NCBI RefSeq assembly: GCF_016219575.1 | Contig: NZ_JACRMG010000037.1 | Location: 62,001-126,000 of the forward strand | DNA: 64,000 nucleotides | Reading direction: 5' to 3' | From: Bradyrhizobium sp. | GTDB lineage: Bacteria; Pseudomonadota; Alphaproteobacteria; Rhizobiales; Xanthobacteraceae | Part shown: one piece after another, positions 8,334 through 16,954 of the stretch | How the letters are laid out: the number at the start of each line of letters is the position of its first letter | Position numbering within the stretch: the stretch's first letter is position 1 | Translations under genes and position numbers: made by a program | The notes under the pieces: generated by a model | The model's input: only the letters and a program-made list of their open reading frames with translations | Told to the model about the DNA's origin: nothing | Databases searched by the model: none

Positions 8334-9839
8334 ATGAAGGACAAACCCAAGAAACCGCAGAAATTGAAGGCGCGCCTGCCGCGCGGGCTGGAAGATCGTG
8401 GCCCCGCCGCGATCGCGGCGACGCGGGCGATGGTCGAGAAAATCCGCGAGGTCTATGAGCGCTATGGCTTCGAGCCGGTGGAAACGCCGGCGATGGAATA
8501 CACCGATGCGCTCGGCAAGTTCCTGCCTGACCAGGACCGGCCGAACGAGGGCGTGTTCTCGTTCCAGGACGACGACGAGCAGTGGATCTCGCTGCGCTAC
8601 GATTTGACCGCGCCGCTGGCGCGCTATGTCGCGGAAAGATACGGAACGGATAGCCTGGTTCTGCCGTATCGCAGCTATCGTTTCGGCTGGGTGTTCCGCA
8701 ACGAAAAGCCCGGCCCCGGCCGCTTCCGCCAGTTCATGCAGTTCGACGCCGACACGGTCGGAAGCGGCTCGCCCGCGGCCGACGCCGAGATGTGCATGAT
8801 GGCGGCCGACACGATGGAGGCGCTGGGCATTCCGCGCGGTTCCTATGTGGTGAAGGTGAATAACCGCAAGGTGCTTGATGGGGTGATGGAGTCGATCGGG
8901 CTTGGCGGCGATCAGAATGCCGGCCGTCGACTTACCGTGCTTCGGGCGGTCGACAAGTTCGATCGATTGGGTGAAGGAGGGGTTCGCGCGCTGCTTGGCG
9001 AAGGCCGCAAGGATGAGAGCGGCGACTTTACCAAGGGCGCGGGTCTTCAAGGCGATGCCGTCGACCTGGTCCTGAATTCTACGTGCCCGGAGACGGGGAC
9101 CAACGACGAGATCATCGCAAAGCTCGCGCGGGGTACCGACTACGAGGCGGGCGCCGAAGGCGTCACTGAGCTGGCGGCCATCTCGCAGCTTGTTGCTGCC
9201 TCCGGCTATAGCGACCGCGTTCGCATCGATCCCTCCGTCGTCCGTGGCCTCGAATACTACACCGGCCCCGTCTACGAGGTCGAACTCCTGCTCGACACCA
9301 ATGACGAGAAGGGCCGCCCGGTGCGTTTCGGCTCGGTCGGCGGCGGCGGGCGCTATGACGGCCTCGTCTCGCGCTTCCGCGGCGAGCCGGTGCCGGCGAC
9401 CGGATTCTCCATCGGCGTGTCGCGGTTGCAGGCGGCGCTGACCATGCTCGGCAAGCTCGACACGCGGCCGGATTTCGGCCCCGTCGTCGTGACCGTGTTC
9501 GACCGCGACCGCGTCGCCGACTACCAGAAGATGGTAGCCAGCTTGCGCAGCGCCAACATCCGCGCCGAGCTCTATCTCGGCAACCCCAAGAACATGGGCA
9601 ACCAGCTCAAATATGCCGACCGCCGCAATTCGCCTTGCGTCATCATCCAGGGCTCGGACGAGAAGGCGCGCGGCGAGGTGCAGATCAAGGATCTGATCGA
9701 GGGCGCCAAGGCGGCGGCCGCGATCGCCTCTAACCAGGAATGGCGGGAGACGCGCCCTGCGCAATTCTCGTGCAGGGAAGACGAGATCGTCGCCAGGGTG
9801 CGCGACGTGCTGGCTCGGCATGACGTGAAGTGGGGTTAG
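8334..9839 (+). CDS. hisS: histidyl-tRNA synthetase
   Basis: Class II aminoacyl-tRNA synthetase charging tRNA-His, 501 residues from the ATG at 8334 (MKDKPKKP); the frame upstream is read through a family B repeat. Motif 1 lies around RGLEDRGPAAI and AMEYTDALGK, motif 2 is YRFGWVFRNEKPGPGRFRQF, the histidine-binding HisA loop is VRGLEYYTGPVYE, and motif 3 is ATGFSIGVSRL. A C-terminal anticodon-binding domain follows (about 390-495). The long, charged insertion around residues 190-260 and the motif 2 wording fit the divergent HisRS type known from many alphaproteobacteria, which charges tRNA-His lacking the usual G-1 identity element. Confidence 0.95.
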   Translation: MKDKPKKPQKLKARLPRGLEDRGPAAIAATRAMVEKIREVYERYGFEPVETPAMEYTDALGKFLPDQDRPNEGVFSFQDDDEQWISLRYDLTAPLARYVAERYGTDSLVLPYRSYRFGWVFRNEKPGPGRFRQFMQFDADTVGSGSPAADAEMCMMAADTMEALGIPRGSYVVKVNNRKVLDGVMESIGLGGDQNAGRRLTVLRAVDKFDRLGEGGVRALLGEGRKDESGDFTKGAGLQGDAVDLVLNSTCPETGTNDEIIAKLARGTDYEAGAEGVTELAAISQLVAASGYSDRVRIDPSVVRGLEYYTGPVYEVELLLDTNDEKGRPVRFGSVGGGGRYDGLVSRFRGEPVPATGFSIGVSRLQAALTMLGKLDTRPDFGPVVVTVFDRDRVADYQKMVASLRSANIRAELYLGNPKNMGNQLKYADRRNSPCVIIQGSDEKARGEVQIKDLIEGAKAAAAIASNQEWRETRPAQFSCREDEIVARVRDVLARHDVKWG

Positions 9840-9854
9840 CTATTCGCTGCCACC

Positions 9855-9940
9855 GTCATGCCCGGGCTTGTCCCGGGCATCCACGTCTTGTTTGATAGTG
9901 AAGATCGTGGATGGCCGGGACGAAGCCCGGCCATGACGAA
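9855..9940. repeat. palindromic repeat, family B
   Basis: Begins GTCATGCCCGGGCTTGTCCC and ends GACGAAGCCCGGCCATGACG, with ACGTCTTG in the middle. It fills the space between hisS and the tautomerase gene. Confidence 0.85.
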
Positions 9941-9961
9941 GAACAAAAAGGGAGTAGCGAA

Positions 9962-10165
9962 ATGCCTGAGATTACCGTGAGCATGGCCGCGGGCCGCACC
10001 GACGAGCAGAAGGCCGGCATGATGCGCGACATCACCCAGGCGCTGGTGAAGAATCTCGGCGTCGATGCCGATGCGGTGGTGATCCAGATCAACGAGGCGC
10101 CGCTGGCCCACAAAATGAAGGGCGGCAAGACCTTCGTCGAGCGCGCAGCTGCGGCGAAGAAATAA
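9962..10165 (+). CDS. 4-oxalocrotonate tautomerase family protein
   Basis: Small enzyme of 67 residues. After Met removal the N-terminus is Pro-Glu-Ile-Thr-Val; Pro1 is the catalytic base of the tautomerase superfamily. The chosen start at 9962 has GGGAG seven bases upstream, whereas the longer frame extends into the neighbouring repeat. Length and the beta-alpha-beta pattern (ITVSMAAGRTDEQKAGMMRD, then VVIQINEAP) match 4-OT. Family members isomerise enol acids or act promiscuously on related keto compounds; no aromatic degradation genes are nearby, so the substrate is not indicated. Confidence 0.88.
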   Translation: MPEITVSMAAGRTDEQKAGMMRDITQALVKNLGVDADAVVIQINEAPLAHKMKGGKTFVERAAAAKK

Positions 10166-10167
10166 CT

Positions 10168-10288
10168 GTCGCCCCGGCGGCACGCCGGGGCCCATAACCA
10201 CAGGTGCTTGTGGTTATGGCAGGCTGGGGCTCCAGCTTTCGCTTACATCTGACATCGGTGGTTATGGGTCCCGGCGTTCGCCGGGACA
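10168..10288. repeat. palindromic repeat, family E (CCGGGACCCATAACCAC type)
   Basis: The left part has a CCCCGGCGGCACGCCGGGG hairpin followed by CCCATAACCACA; the right part is the inverse, GGTTATGGGTCCCGGCG plus TTCGCCGGGAC. A second copy is at 11656. Confidence 0.8.
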
Positions 10289-10313
10289 ACACCGGTGTGT
10301 TCGGAATATCTCC

Positions 10314-10709
10314 ATGGACGCACGCGAATTCATCCAGGTCGGCATGAGCGTCGAGCGCACGCTGGTGGTGCCGGCGGAGCGCACGGTCGGGCATTTCGTG
10401 CCCGGCATGCCCATGGTCTATGCGACGCCGATGATGATCCTGGAAATGGAGATGGCCTCGGGCGATGCGATCCGTGGGCATCTGCCGCCGGGCTGGGTCA
10501 CCGTCGGCACCGAGGTCGATGTCCGCCATCTTGCCGCAGCGCTGGTCGGCGCCACCGTGCGCACGATTTCGAAGGTGATCGCGGTGGAGCGCCGCGTGAT
10601 CCGCTTCGAGGTCGCGGCATTCGAAGGCGAGCGCAAGCTCGGCGAAGGCCGTCACGCCCGCGGACTGATCAACGTGGCGAAGTTCAACGCGCGGCTGGGG
10701 GCGAAATAA
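10314..10709 (+). CDS. FlK-like hotdog thioesterase
   Basis: Protein of 131 residues with the pattern of the fluoroacetyl-CoA thioesterase-like hotdog family: GMSVERTLVVPAERTVGHF, FVPGMPMVYATPMMILEME (central helix with the acidic position), then VGTEVDVRHLAAALVG and the terminal GEGRHARGLINVAKFNARL, which closely follows the family's GxGxHxRxVIxxxKFNxR ending. It would hydrolyse a small acyl-CoA thioester in the cytosol. The natural substrate in soil bacteria is generally unknown. No strong ribosome site is visible before the ATG. It stands alone between repeat elements. Confidence 0.78.
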   Translation: MDAREFIQVGMSVERTLVVPAERTVGHFVPGMPMVYATPMMILEMEMASGDAIRGHLPPGWVTVGTEVDVRHLAAALVGATVRTISKVIAVERRVIRFEVAAFEGERKLGEGRHARGLINVAKFNARLGAK

Positions 10710-10714
10710 AGACT

Positions 10715-10802
10715 CGTCATGCGCGGGCTTGACCCGCGCATCCATCCTGAAACGAGTCCTTTTCAAGAATGATGGATTGCCGGGTCAAGCCCGGCAATGA
10801 CG
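10715..10802. repeat. palindromic repeat, family B (variant)
   Basis: GTCATGCGCGGGCTTGACCC at the left and GGGTCAAGCCCGGCAATGAC at the right, with two inverted copies of an ATCCATC/GATGGAT core in the middle. It lies between the convergent thioesterase and proC genes and could also end transcripts. Confidence 0.8.
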
Positions 10803-10811
10803 GCTTAGCCG

Positions 10812-11645
10812 TCACTTCGCCAGTTCCATCGAGCGCTTCGTTGCCGCGGCAATCGCGCGGATCATCAGCGGCTGCAGGCCGTCCTTGGCCATCAGCACTT
10901 CCAGTGCGGCCTGTGTGGTGCCGCCGGGCGAGGTGACGTTCTGCCGCAAGGTCGCCACCGGCAGATCGGAGCGGTGCAGCAGTTCGCCAGAACCAGCGAC
11001 GGTCTCGCGTGCAAGCTTCATCGCAAGCCCGGCCGGCAGGCCGGCTTCGACGCCGGCGCGCGCCAGTTCCTCTGCGAGCAGGAAGACATAGGCCGGGCCC
11101 GAGCCGGAAACGGCGGTCACGGCGTCCATCAGCTTCTCGTCCTCGGCCCACTCCACCGCACCGGTGGCGCGCAGGAGCGCATCGGCGATGGCGCGCTGCG
11201 CGGCGCTGACGCCCTTGGCCGGCACCGCCACCGTGATGCCGCGGCCGATCGCGGCCGGCGTATTGGGCATCGCGCGCACCACCATGCCGCCGCAGACTTC
11301 CTCCAGCGCGGAGATTTTCGTGCCGGCCATGATCGAGACCACCAGCGTCGACGGTCCGACGAACGGCTTGACCAGGGGGCCTGCTTCGCGGAACGACTGC
11401 GGCTTCACGGCCAACACCAGCGTCTCGGCGGCGGCCATGTCTTTCGGATTGATCCGAACGCCCTTGCCCGCCAGCGCCTTGATCTCGTCGGAGGGAGTAG
11501 GCTCGACCACCACGACGCGCTTGGCATCGAGCCCGCCGGCGAGCCAGCCGGTCAGCATCGCGCCGCCCATCTTGCCCGCGCCCGCCAGCACGATGGTGCC
11601 GGTGATGTTTTTCAAAGCGTTGCTTGTGCTCACGATGTTCACCAC
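10812..11645 (-). CDS. proC: pyrroline-5-carboxylate reductase
   Basis: Catalyses the last step of proline synthesis, reducing 1-pyrroline-5-carboxylate with NAD(P)H. About 277 residues, the usual length. It has the N-terminal Rossmann motif LAGAGKMGGAML, AVKPQ at the end of the nucleotide domain, MPNTPAAIGRG, and the C-terminal signature TVAGSGELL followed by LRQNVTSPGGTTQAAL. The frame opens with GTG at 11645 and another GTG follows at 11642, so the exact start is uncertain. The gene is followed by a family B palindrome and preceded by a family E repeat. Confidence 0.95.
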   Translation of the reverse strand: MVNIVSTSNALKNITGTIVLAGAGKMGGAMLTGWLAGGLDAKRVVVVEPTPSDEIKALAGKGVRINPKDMAAAETLVLAVKPQSFREAGPLVKPFVGPSTLVVSIMAGTKISALEEVCGGMVVRAMPNTPAAIGRGITVAVPAKGVSAAQRAIADALLRATGAVEWAEDEKLMDAVTAVSGSGPAYVFLLAEELARAGVEAGLPAGLAMKLARETVAGSGELLHRSDLPVATLRQNVTSPGGTTQAALEVLMAKDGLQPLMIRAIAAATKRSMELAK

Positions 11646-11655
11646 GAATACCGCC

Positions 11656-11780
11656 GTCGTCCCGGCGAAAGCCGGGACCCATAACCACAGTCGGTTTTAG
11701 TGGACGGAGGTGATCGCAACAAGCATCGTGCGACACAATTGCATTCACGGAATATGGGTCCCGGCGTTTGCCGGGACGAC
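11656..11780. repeat. palindromic repeat, family E
   Basis: GTCGTCCCGGCGAAAGCCGG with GACCCATAACCACAG at the left is mirrored by ATATGGGTCCCGGCGTTTGC with CGGGACGAC at the right. It occupies the gap between proC and the ybjN-like gene. Confidence 0.8.
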
Positions 11781-11814
11781 ACCGAGTGTGCCGTGGTGCT
11801 GTCGGCTAAGAGCC

Positions 11815-12315
11815 TTACGCCTCGCCTGCGGTGTCGAACATCGCGGCGTTCATCGCTTCCTGCGCCGATTTGCCGGCCCAGACCACGAACTGGAACGCGG
11901 GGTAGTAGCGCTCGCAGCCATGGATGGCGCCGGCGACCATCGCCTCGCACTGCGCGGTCGAAGCCGTCAGGCCGTTCGGCAGCACCAGCGCCTGGCGGTG
12001 CATGACCATGCCGGTGTGCATCCAGAGATCGAAATGGCCGACCCACAATTGCTCGTTGATGGCGGCGACCAGCCGCTGCACCTCGTTGAGCCGCGCCTGC
12101 GGAATCTTCATGTCGAAGGCGCAGGCCAGGTGCAGCGCCTCGATCTCGCCCATCCAGGTGAAGGAGAGCTGGTAGTCGGTCCACTGGCCCTTGGTGACGA
12201 TCGTCACCTCGTCCTCGCCGGAACGCTCGAAGGCCCAGTTGTTGTCCGACGCGATGTCTTCGACGACCGCGAGCGGGTTGGTCTTGGAATCAACGATGCC
12301 TTCGAGGAGGGACAT
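11815..12315 (-). CDS. YbjN domain-containing protein
   Basis: Protein of 166 residues of the YbjN family, sensory-transduction-like proteins with a type III secretion chaperone-like fold. The start at 12315 (MSLLEGIVDSK) is preceded by GACGGAA; the upstream frame to 12522 is Arg/Ser-rich and not protein-like. The first half has the family pattern (NPLAVVEDIASDNNWAFERS, then DYQLSFTWMGEIEALHLACA), and the second half has FDLWMHTGMVMHRQALVLPN and CERYYPAFQFVVWAGKSA. No signal peptide. YbjN overexpression in E. coli affects motility and stress traits, but the mechanism is unknown. Its 5' region carries three TCCACAG words. Confidence 0.82.
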   Translation of the reverse strand: MSLLEGIVDSKTNPLAVVEDIASDNNWAFERSGEDEVTIVTKGQWTDYQLSFTWMGEIEALHLACAFDMKIPQARLNEVQRLVAAINEQLWVGHFDLWMHTGMVMHRQALVLPNGLTASTAQCEAMVAGAIHGCERYYPAFQFVVWAGKSAQEAMNAAMFDTAGEA

Positions 12316-12489
12316 TTCCGTCTCGACCTTGTGTTCTTGCTTGGTTGGTACGAACGCGAGCGACCGGCTGGCGCGCGACGTGCTCGTCGCCGCCGACTGC
12401 AATCCCCCGATCGGCTCAGAGCATCTTTGGGGCCTGCGCGGATCAAGTGATGTGATTTGCGGAATCCGCGCAACCGCGGCCGGAGTCCG

Positions 12490-12517
12490 TCCACAGAATG
12501 GGCTGTGGATTCCACAG
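12490..12517. repeat. alternating TCCACAG/CTGTGGA words upstream of the ybjN-like gene
   Basis: TCCACAG at 12490-12496, CTGTGGA at 12503-12509 and TCCACAG at 12511-12517 form two overlapping inverted repeats, with spacers of 6 and 1 bases. They lie about 175 bases upstream of the ybjN-like start and could be a binding site; no function is assigned. Confidence 0.5.
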
Positions 12518-12666
12518 CTCAATCGTTAATTTCGGAACAAAACGGAATCGGAATCGCCGCATTTACAATTCGTTAACGAATGTACCGGCCCGGTTTCGGT
12601 GCATTTGGCCGCCCCGAGATTCGATTTTCGGCATGGGGACATGCGGTTTCGGCGTGTCATGGCCTC

Positions 12667-12694
12667 TTGCCCGCCCCGGTGTGCGACTTATAGT
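12667..12694 (+). promoter_or_regulatory. candidate promoter of the FMN riboswitch-ribH transcript
   Basis: TTGCCC at 12667-12672, a 16-base spacer and TATAGT at 12689-12694. Initiation would fall near 12701, about 25 bases before the riboswitch begins, which is the expected geometry. Confidence 0.55.
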
Positions 12695-12727
12695 TCCAGT
12701 CAGGCCGGTCCATTCCGGGTCGGCCGA

Positions 12728-12872
12728 TGTTCTCAGGGCGGGGTGAAAGTCCCCACCGGCGGTAAGGGCGGCAACGCCCAAGCCCGCGAGCGCCTTCCTC
12801 CCGAAACGGGGGAAGGGTCAGCAGATTCGGTGTGAATCCGAAGCCGACGGTCAAAGTCCGGATGGAAGAGAA
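12728..12872 (+). ncRNA. FMN riboswitch (RFN element)
   Basis: Conserved RFN segments are present in order: TCTCAGGGCGGGGTGAAAGT, CCCCACCGGCGGTAA, AGCCCGCGAGCG, GTCAGCAGATTCGGTG, and GAAGCCGACGGTCAAAGTCC with GGATGGAAGAGAAC. The variable arm is short and GC-rich (around 12790-12815). The element senses flavin mononucleotide and usually turns down riboflavin synthesis or uptake genes; here the ribH start follows 85 bases downstream. Whether control is by termination or by hiding the ribosome site is not clear; no T-tract hairpin is evident before the start codon. Confidence 0.95.
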
Positions 12873-12957
12873 CGGTTTGCGGCGCTTCACGCGAATAGCC
12901 TTCGCGTGGGCACCGACGTTCCGTGTGCCCTGATTCTGGTCCTGAAAGAGGAAAGCC

Positions 12958-13524
12958 ATGAATCAGACCTTGCTTGAAGCAGAAGCCAAGACCCAAATCC
13001 CCGACACACCGCAACCGCCCGGGCGTCCGCCCGCGCCGGTGCATCCGCGTTTCGCCAAGCCGCAGCGCATCGCCTTCGTGCAGGCCTGCTGGCATCGCGA
13101 GGTTGTGCAGGAGGCGTGCACCGCCTTCCTCGACGAGATGGAGGCGCGGCATGTGCCGCGCTCGGCGGTCGACCTGTTCGAGGTACCGGGCTCGTTCGAG
13201 ATCCCGTTGCATGCGCAGATCCTCGCCAAGACGCGGCGTTACACCGCGATCGTGGCGGCCGGCCTCGTCGTCGACGGCGGCATCTATCGCCACGAATTCG
13301 TGGCCGACACCGTGATCAAGGCGCTGATGGACGTGCAGCTGCGCACGGAAGTGCCGGTGTTCTCGGCGGTGCTGACGCCGCAGCAGTTCCACGAGAGCGC
13401 GGTGCATTACGAGTTCTTCCGCAAGCACTTCGCCATCAAGGGCGTCGAGGTCGCGGAAGCCTGCGCCAACACGCTGCTCAGCCTGGAGCGGCTGCGCGGC
13501 CAGGTCGCCGCGGGCATCGTGTAG
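12958..13524 (+). CDS. ribH: 6,7-dimethyl-8-ribityllumazine synthase (RibH2 type)
   Basis: Penultimate enzyme of riboflavin synthesis, joining 5-amino-6-ribitylamino-uracil with 3,4-dihydroxy-2-butanone 4-phosphate. 188 residues. Motifs: FEVPGSFEIPLHA (substrate loop), AAGLVVDGGIYRHEFVADTV with the His that aligns with the catalytic position, and PVFSAVLTP. An AAGAGG lies upstream of the ATG. The GLVVDGGIYRHEF wording and a stand-alone location under an FMN riboswitch match the RibH2 class of Rhizobiales (the Brucella decameric lumazine synthase group) rather than the ribD-ribE-ribH operon copy. A hairpin follows the gene. Confidence 0.93.
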   Translation: MNQTLLEAEAKTQIPDTPQPPGRPPAPVHPRFAKPQRIAFVQACWHREVVQEACTAFLDEMEARHVPRSAVDLFEVPGSFEIPLHAQILAKTRRYTAIVAAGLVVDGGIYRHEFVADTVIKALMDVQLRTEVPVFSAVLTPQQFHESAVHYEFFRKHFAIKGVEVAEACANTLLSLERLRGQVAAGIV

Positions 13525-13554
13525 CCCGCACGTCCGCAGGCGATTGCACAACGG

Positions 13555-13582
13555 CAACTCCCGGCTATCCTGCCGGGAGTTG
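13555..13582 (+). terminator. hairpin after ribH
   Basis: CAACTCCCGGC and GCCGGGAGTTG form an 11-bp perfect stem around a TATCCT loop, followed by TCTCTTG with only a weak T-run. It lies 30 bases after the ribH stop, before the SDR gene, and probably ends the riboswitch-controlled transcript. Confidence 0.65.
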
Positions 13583-13601
13583 TCTCTTGAAAGGGGGCGG
13601 C

Positions 13602-14414
13602 ATGAGCGATGATAAACATTCCGACTGGCTCGGCCTGTCCGGCCGCGTTGCCGTCGTCACCGGCGGGGGCGGCGGCATCGGCCGCGCCACCGCAGTGAGT
13701 TTTGCGAGGGCGGGCGCCAAAGTCGCCGTCATCGATCGCGACGAGAAGGGCCTGGACACGACGCGCAGCGAGTTGCGTGCGCTCGGCGCCGAGCCTGTGG
13801 TGGCGGCCTGCGACACGTCGGATGCGGCGAGTGTCGCGGCTGCGGCGGAAGCAGTGGAGAAATCGATCGGCCCGTGCGGCATCCTCGCCAACACCGCGGC
13901 CATCCTGCGCGCGGGCGGACTGGACACGCTGACGCTCGCCGAATGGAACGCGACGCTCGCGGTCAACCTCACCGGCTATTTCCTCTGCGCGCAGATCTTC
14001 GGCGCCCAGATGCGCAAGCTCGGGCGCGGCAGCCTCGTGCATGTCGCCTCGGTGGCCGGCTCGAATGCGCAAGGATTTTCCGGCGCCTACAGCGTCAGCA
14101 AGGCCGGCGTCGTCATGCTGTCGCGCCAGCTCGCCAGCGAATGGGGCCCGCACGGCATCCGCAGCAATGTGGTGAGCCCCGGCCTCGTGGTCACGCCGAT
14201 GAGCCAGGCGTTCTACGACACGCCGGGGGTGACCGAGCGCCGGACCGCGGTGGTGCCGATGCGCCGCATCGGCGCGCCGCAGGACATGGCCGACGCGATC
14301 CTGTTCCTCGCCAGCGACCGGGCGTCCTACGTCAACGGCGACGAGATCACCGTCGACGGCGGCTTCACGCGAACCATCATGAATCTGGTGCCGCGGCCGG
14401 GCCACGGGTCTTGA
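13602..14414 (+). CDS. short-chain dehydrogenase/reductase
   Basis: Classical SDR of 270 residues from the ATG at 13602 (MSDDKHSDW), with GGGGGCGG just upstream; the apparent longer frame reading through from ribH is not coding. The NAD(P) motif is TGGGGGIGRA, the acidic residue after beta-2 (VIDRD) suggests NAD preference, and the catalytic Ser and Tyr-x-x-x-Lys lie in HVASVAGS and YSVSKAG. The usual NNAG motif is replaced by NTAAI. The C-terminus has the GDEITVDGGFT ending. The substrate is unknown. A ribosome site and the preceding hairpin suggest expression independent of ribH. Confidence 0.88.
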   Translation: MSDDKHSDWLGLSGRVAVVTGGGGGIGRATAVSFARAGAKVAVIDRDEKGLDTTRSELRALGAEPVVAACDTSDAASVAAAAEAVEKSIGPCGILANTAAILRAGGLDTLTLAEWNATLAVNLTGYFLCAQIFGAQMRKLGRGSLVHVASVAGSNAQGFSGAYSVSKAGVVMLSRQLASEWGPHGIRSNVVSPGLVVTPMSQAFYDTPGVTERRTAVVPMRRIGAPQDMADAILFLASDRASYVNGDEITVDGGFTRTIMNLVPRPGHGS

Positions 14415-14418
14415 AGCT

Positions 14419-14520
14419 GTAGGGTGGGCAAAGCGAAGCGTGCCCACCTTTCTTGCAAATATTTCTGAGATCAGCGCGCGGAAGGTGGGCACGGCGCAAG
14501 CGCGCCTTTGCCCACCCTAC
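14419..14520. repeat. palindromic repeat, family C (GTAGGGTGGGCAAAG type)
   Basis: GTAGGGTGGGCAAAGCGAAG and the inverse, GCGCCTTTGCCCACCCTAC, bound a middle with CGTGCCCACC and GGTGGGCACG. Other copies are at 25852 and 39406. It lies between the convergent SDR and prs genes. Confidence 0.88.
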
Positions 14521-14525
14521 AAATC

Positions 14526-15479
<954 letters not shown>

Positions 15480-15709
15480 CGACGCCTCTTTCCGCGCCTT
15501 GCTGGATACGACGTTCAGCATCTCGCTACACACCCTCGAGCCCGGCGGGTTTCGATGGGCGAGGGAATAACAGGGACAAAGTGTCGCTGGCAACCCGCTA
15601 CCCTGGTTTTCCCGAGCAAAAATGGCCCGAAAATCTCCGGGATTGGCCGTTCATGGAGGATTTGAGTTAGGCGGCCGTCGGTTCCCCGGCGGGTTCGATT
15701 CCGCCCCAG

Positions 15710-16012
15710 TCAGCGCCGCTCCCGTATTGAGATGCGCGTGAGGTCGCGTGCACCGTCGACCACGCGAACGATCCGCACATTGTCGTCCTCGATGCGATAC
15801 AGCGCCAGCCAGCGGTCGATAACCAGCATGCGCGCGTCTGGCGCGATGTCGGGACGTTCCGGACCAAGGGCGGGAAAGTCCGCAAGATCCCGGCAGCGCG
15901 ACTCAATGCGTTCCAGGCAGCGGTCTGCCGTTGCTTGGCTGTCGGTGGCGATGTGAATCCAGATATCGATGAGGTCGGTGCGGGCTTGGTGCGTGTAGCG
16001 AACCCGCGCCAT
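15710..16012 (-). CDS. parE: ParE/RelE-family toxin
   Basis: 100-residue type II toxin. The pattern YTHQARTDLIDIWIHIA, a central helix with CLERIESRCRDLADFP, PDARMLVIDRWLALYRIED and the terminal VRIVRVVDGARDL matches ParE. ParE toxins inhibit DNA gyrase; RelE-type relatives cut mRNA, and sequence alone cannot fully separate them. The gene begins two bases after the antitoxin stop, so the pair is cotranscribed and probably translationally coupled. Confidence 0.88.
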   Translation of the reverse strand: MARVRYTHQARTDLIDIWIHIATDSQATADRCLERIESRCRDLADFPALGPERPDIAPDARMLVIDRWLALYRIEDDNVRIVRVVDGARDLTRISIRERR

Positions 16013-16014
16013 AG

Positions 16015-16272
16015 CTACTTCGTCTTGCCCAGTTTCTTGCGGGCCTCAGCCTTTACTGCAGCCAGGTCAAGCTCGCCTGCGTCGCCGCTGGCGAGACCCG
16101 TCTGATAGGCCTCGCGGAGCCACTGCAGCTTGGCAGCTTCGATCTGCTCGTGGCGCTCCATCAAGCGCAGCGCCTCGCGCACGACTTCGCTAGCCGAGGT
16201 GTAGCGGCCTGACGAAACCTTTGCGTTGACGAATTCACCCAGTTCGTCGGTCAGCGAGACGTTCATATTCAT
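16015..16272 (-). CDS. parD: ParD-family antitoxin
   Basis: Ribbon-helix-helix antitoxin of 85 residues. The start was placed at 16272 (MNMNVSLTDELGEF) with AGGAG eight bases upstream. The N-terminal RHH DNA-binding unit shows NVSLTDELGEFVNAKV and SGRYTSASEVVREALRLME; the C-terminal part, which wraps the toxin, is charged (QWLREAYQTGLASGDAG). It precedes parE by two bases and likely represses the pair through its own promoter. Confidence 0.9.
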   Translation of the reverse strand: MNMNVSLTDELGEFVNAKVSSGRYTSASEVVREALRLMERHEQIEAAKLQWLREAYQTGLASGDAGELDLAAVKAEARKKLGKTK

Positions 16273-16292
16273 GGGCCGGCTCCTTGACGACC

Positions 16293-16321
16293 AATATGGC
16301 GCCAACCACAGACTTTGGCAA
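16293..16321 (-). promoter_or_regulatory. candidate parDE promoter
   Basis: On the minus strand TTGCCA (16316-16321), 17 bases, then CATATT (16293-16298). An internal palindrome TGGCGCCA (16297-16304) and a CCAATATGG word overlap the -10 region and could be the ParD operator. Initiation would be about 15 bases upstream of the parD start codon. Confidence 0.45.
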
Positions 16322-16348
16322 TGTTAGGCATTTTTCGCCGGAGGGTAG

Positions 16349-16954
16349 TCAGTGCGCGTTATAGGCGAGGGCTCGCACAGACGATGCCGCGTCGGCCACC
16401 GCAGGCCCGCGTTTTCCCGGGGTCGGGGCGGGCGGCGGCGCGTCGGCCGGCGTGCCGTTGATCATGCTGGAGAGGCCGGCGAGGCCGGCTTGCGCGATTC
16501 TCCGCAGCACCATGTCGTCGGCATGGGCCCAGGCGTCGCGGCCACCCTTGCCCGCGGGCTCCTCGCCGGACAGGCGCAGCGCGCGCTGCTGGCTGCCGTC
16601 ATAGACGTCCCAGACCCAGGCGATCACAGTGCGGCCGCGCACCACCTGCGCCGAGAGATAGCTGCGCACGCGATAGGTCGCCGCACTCTCGCGCGAGACG
16701 ATGGCGAGGTTGCGCAGCTTGGATTCGCTGTCGAGCACGCCGACCATGCGGTCGAACACCTGCGGCGGCGGGCCGTCGATGGATTCGAAGGTGACGGTCG
16801 CAGGCCCGCCGGTCGCCAGCGCAAACGCGCCGCCCGCCGGGCCGCCGGTCGAGGCGCAGCCGCCCAGTGCGCATGCCGCCAGCAGCGCTGCTGCGATTGC
16901 CGCGCGCGAAACAAGCCGGCTGGTCCGGCGCAGTCTGGTTGACGCGTCCCTCAT
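16349..16954 (-). CDS. predicted lipoprotein of unknown function
   Basis: 201 residues. The N-terminus is basic (RDASTRLRRTSRLVSR), then a hydrophobic stretch ending in the lipobox ALGGC (Cys32), so a lipid-anchored envelope protein is expected. The mature part has one compact domain (about 50-165) with FESIDGPPPQVFDRMVGVLD, SYLSAQVVRGRTVIAWVWDV and ALRLSGEEPAGKGGRDAW; it ends in a Pro-rich tail. The pattern is common in Bradyrhizobiaceae but I know no function. The gene lies downstream of no obvious partner; parDE follows on the same strand. Confidence 0.75.
   Translation of the reverse strand: MRDASTRLRRTSRLVSRAAIAAALLAACALGGCASTGGPAGGAFALATGGPATVTFESIDGPPPQVFDRMVGVLDSESKLRNLAIVSRESAATYRVRSYLSAQVVRGRTVIAWVWDVYDGSQQRALRLSGEEPAGKGGRDAWAHADDMVLRRIAQAGLAGLSSMINGTPADAPPPAPTPGKRGPAVADAASSVRALAYNAH

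Noticed and set aside
8160..9821. 553-codon minus-strand frame opposite hisS
   Set aside because: HisS has all class II synthetase motifs on the plus strand; the antisense product has no family features and no start context.
13116..13601. Apparent N-terminal extension of the SDR from inside ribH
   Set aside because: The extension lies in the third frame of ribH and crosses the ribH terminator; the ATG at 13602 with GGGGG fits the SDR N-terminus.
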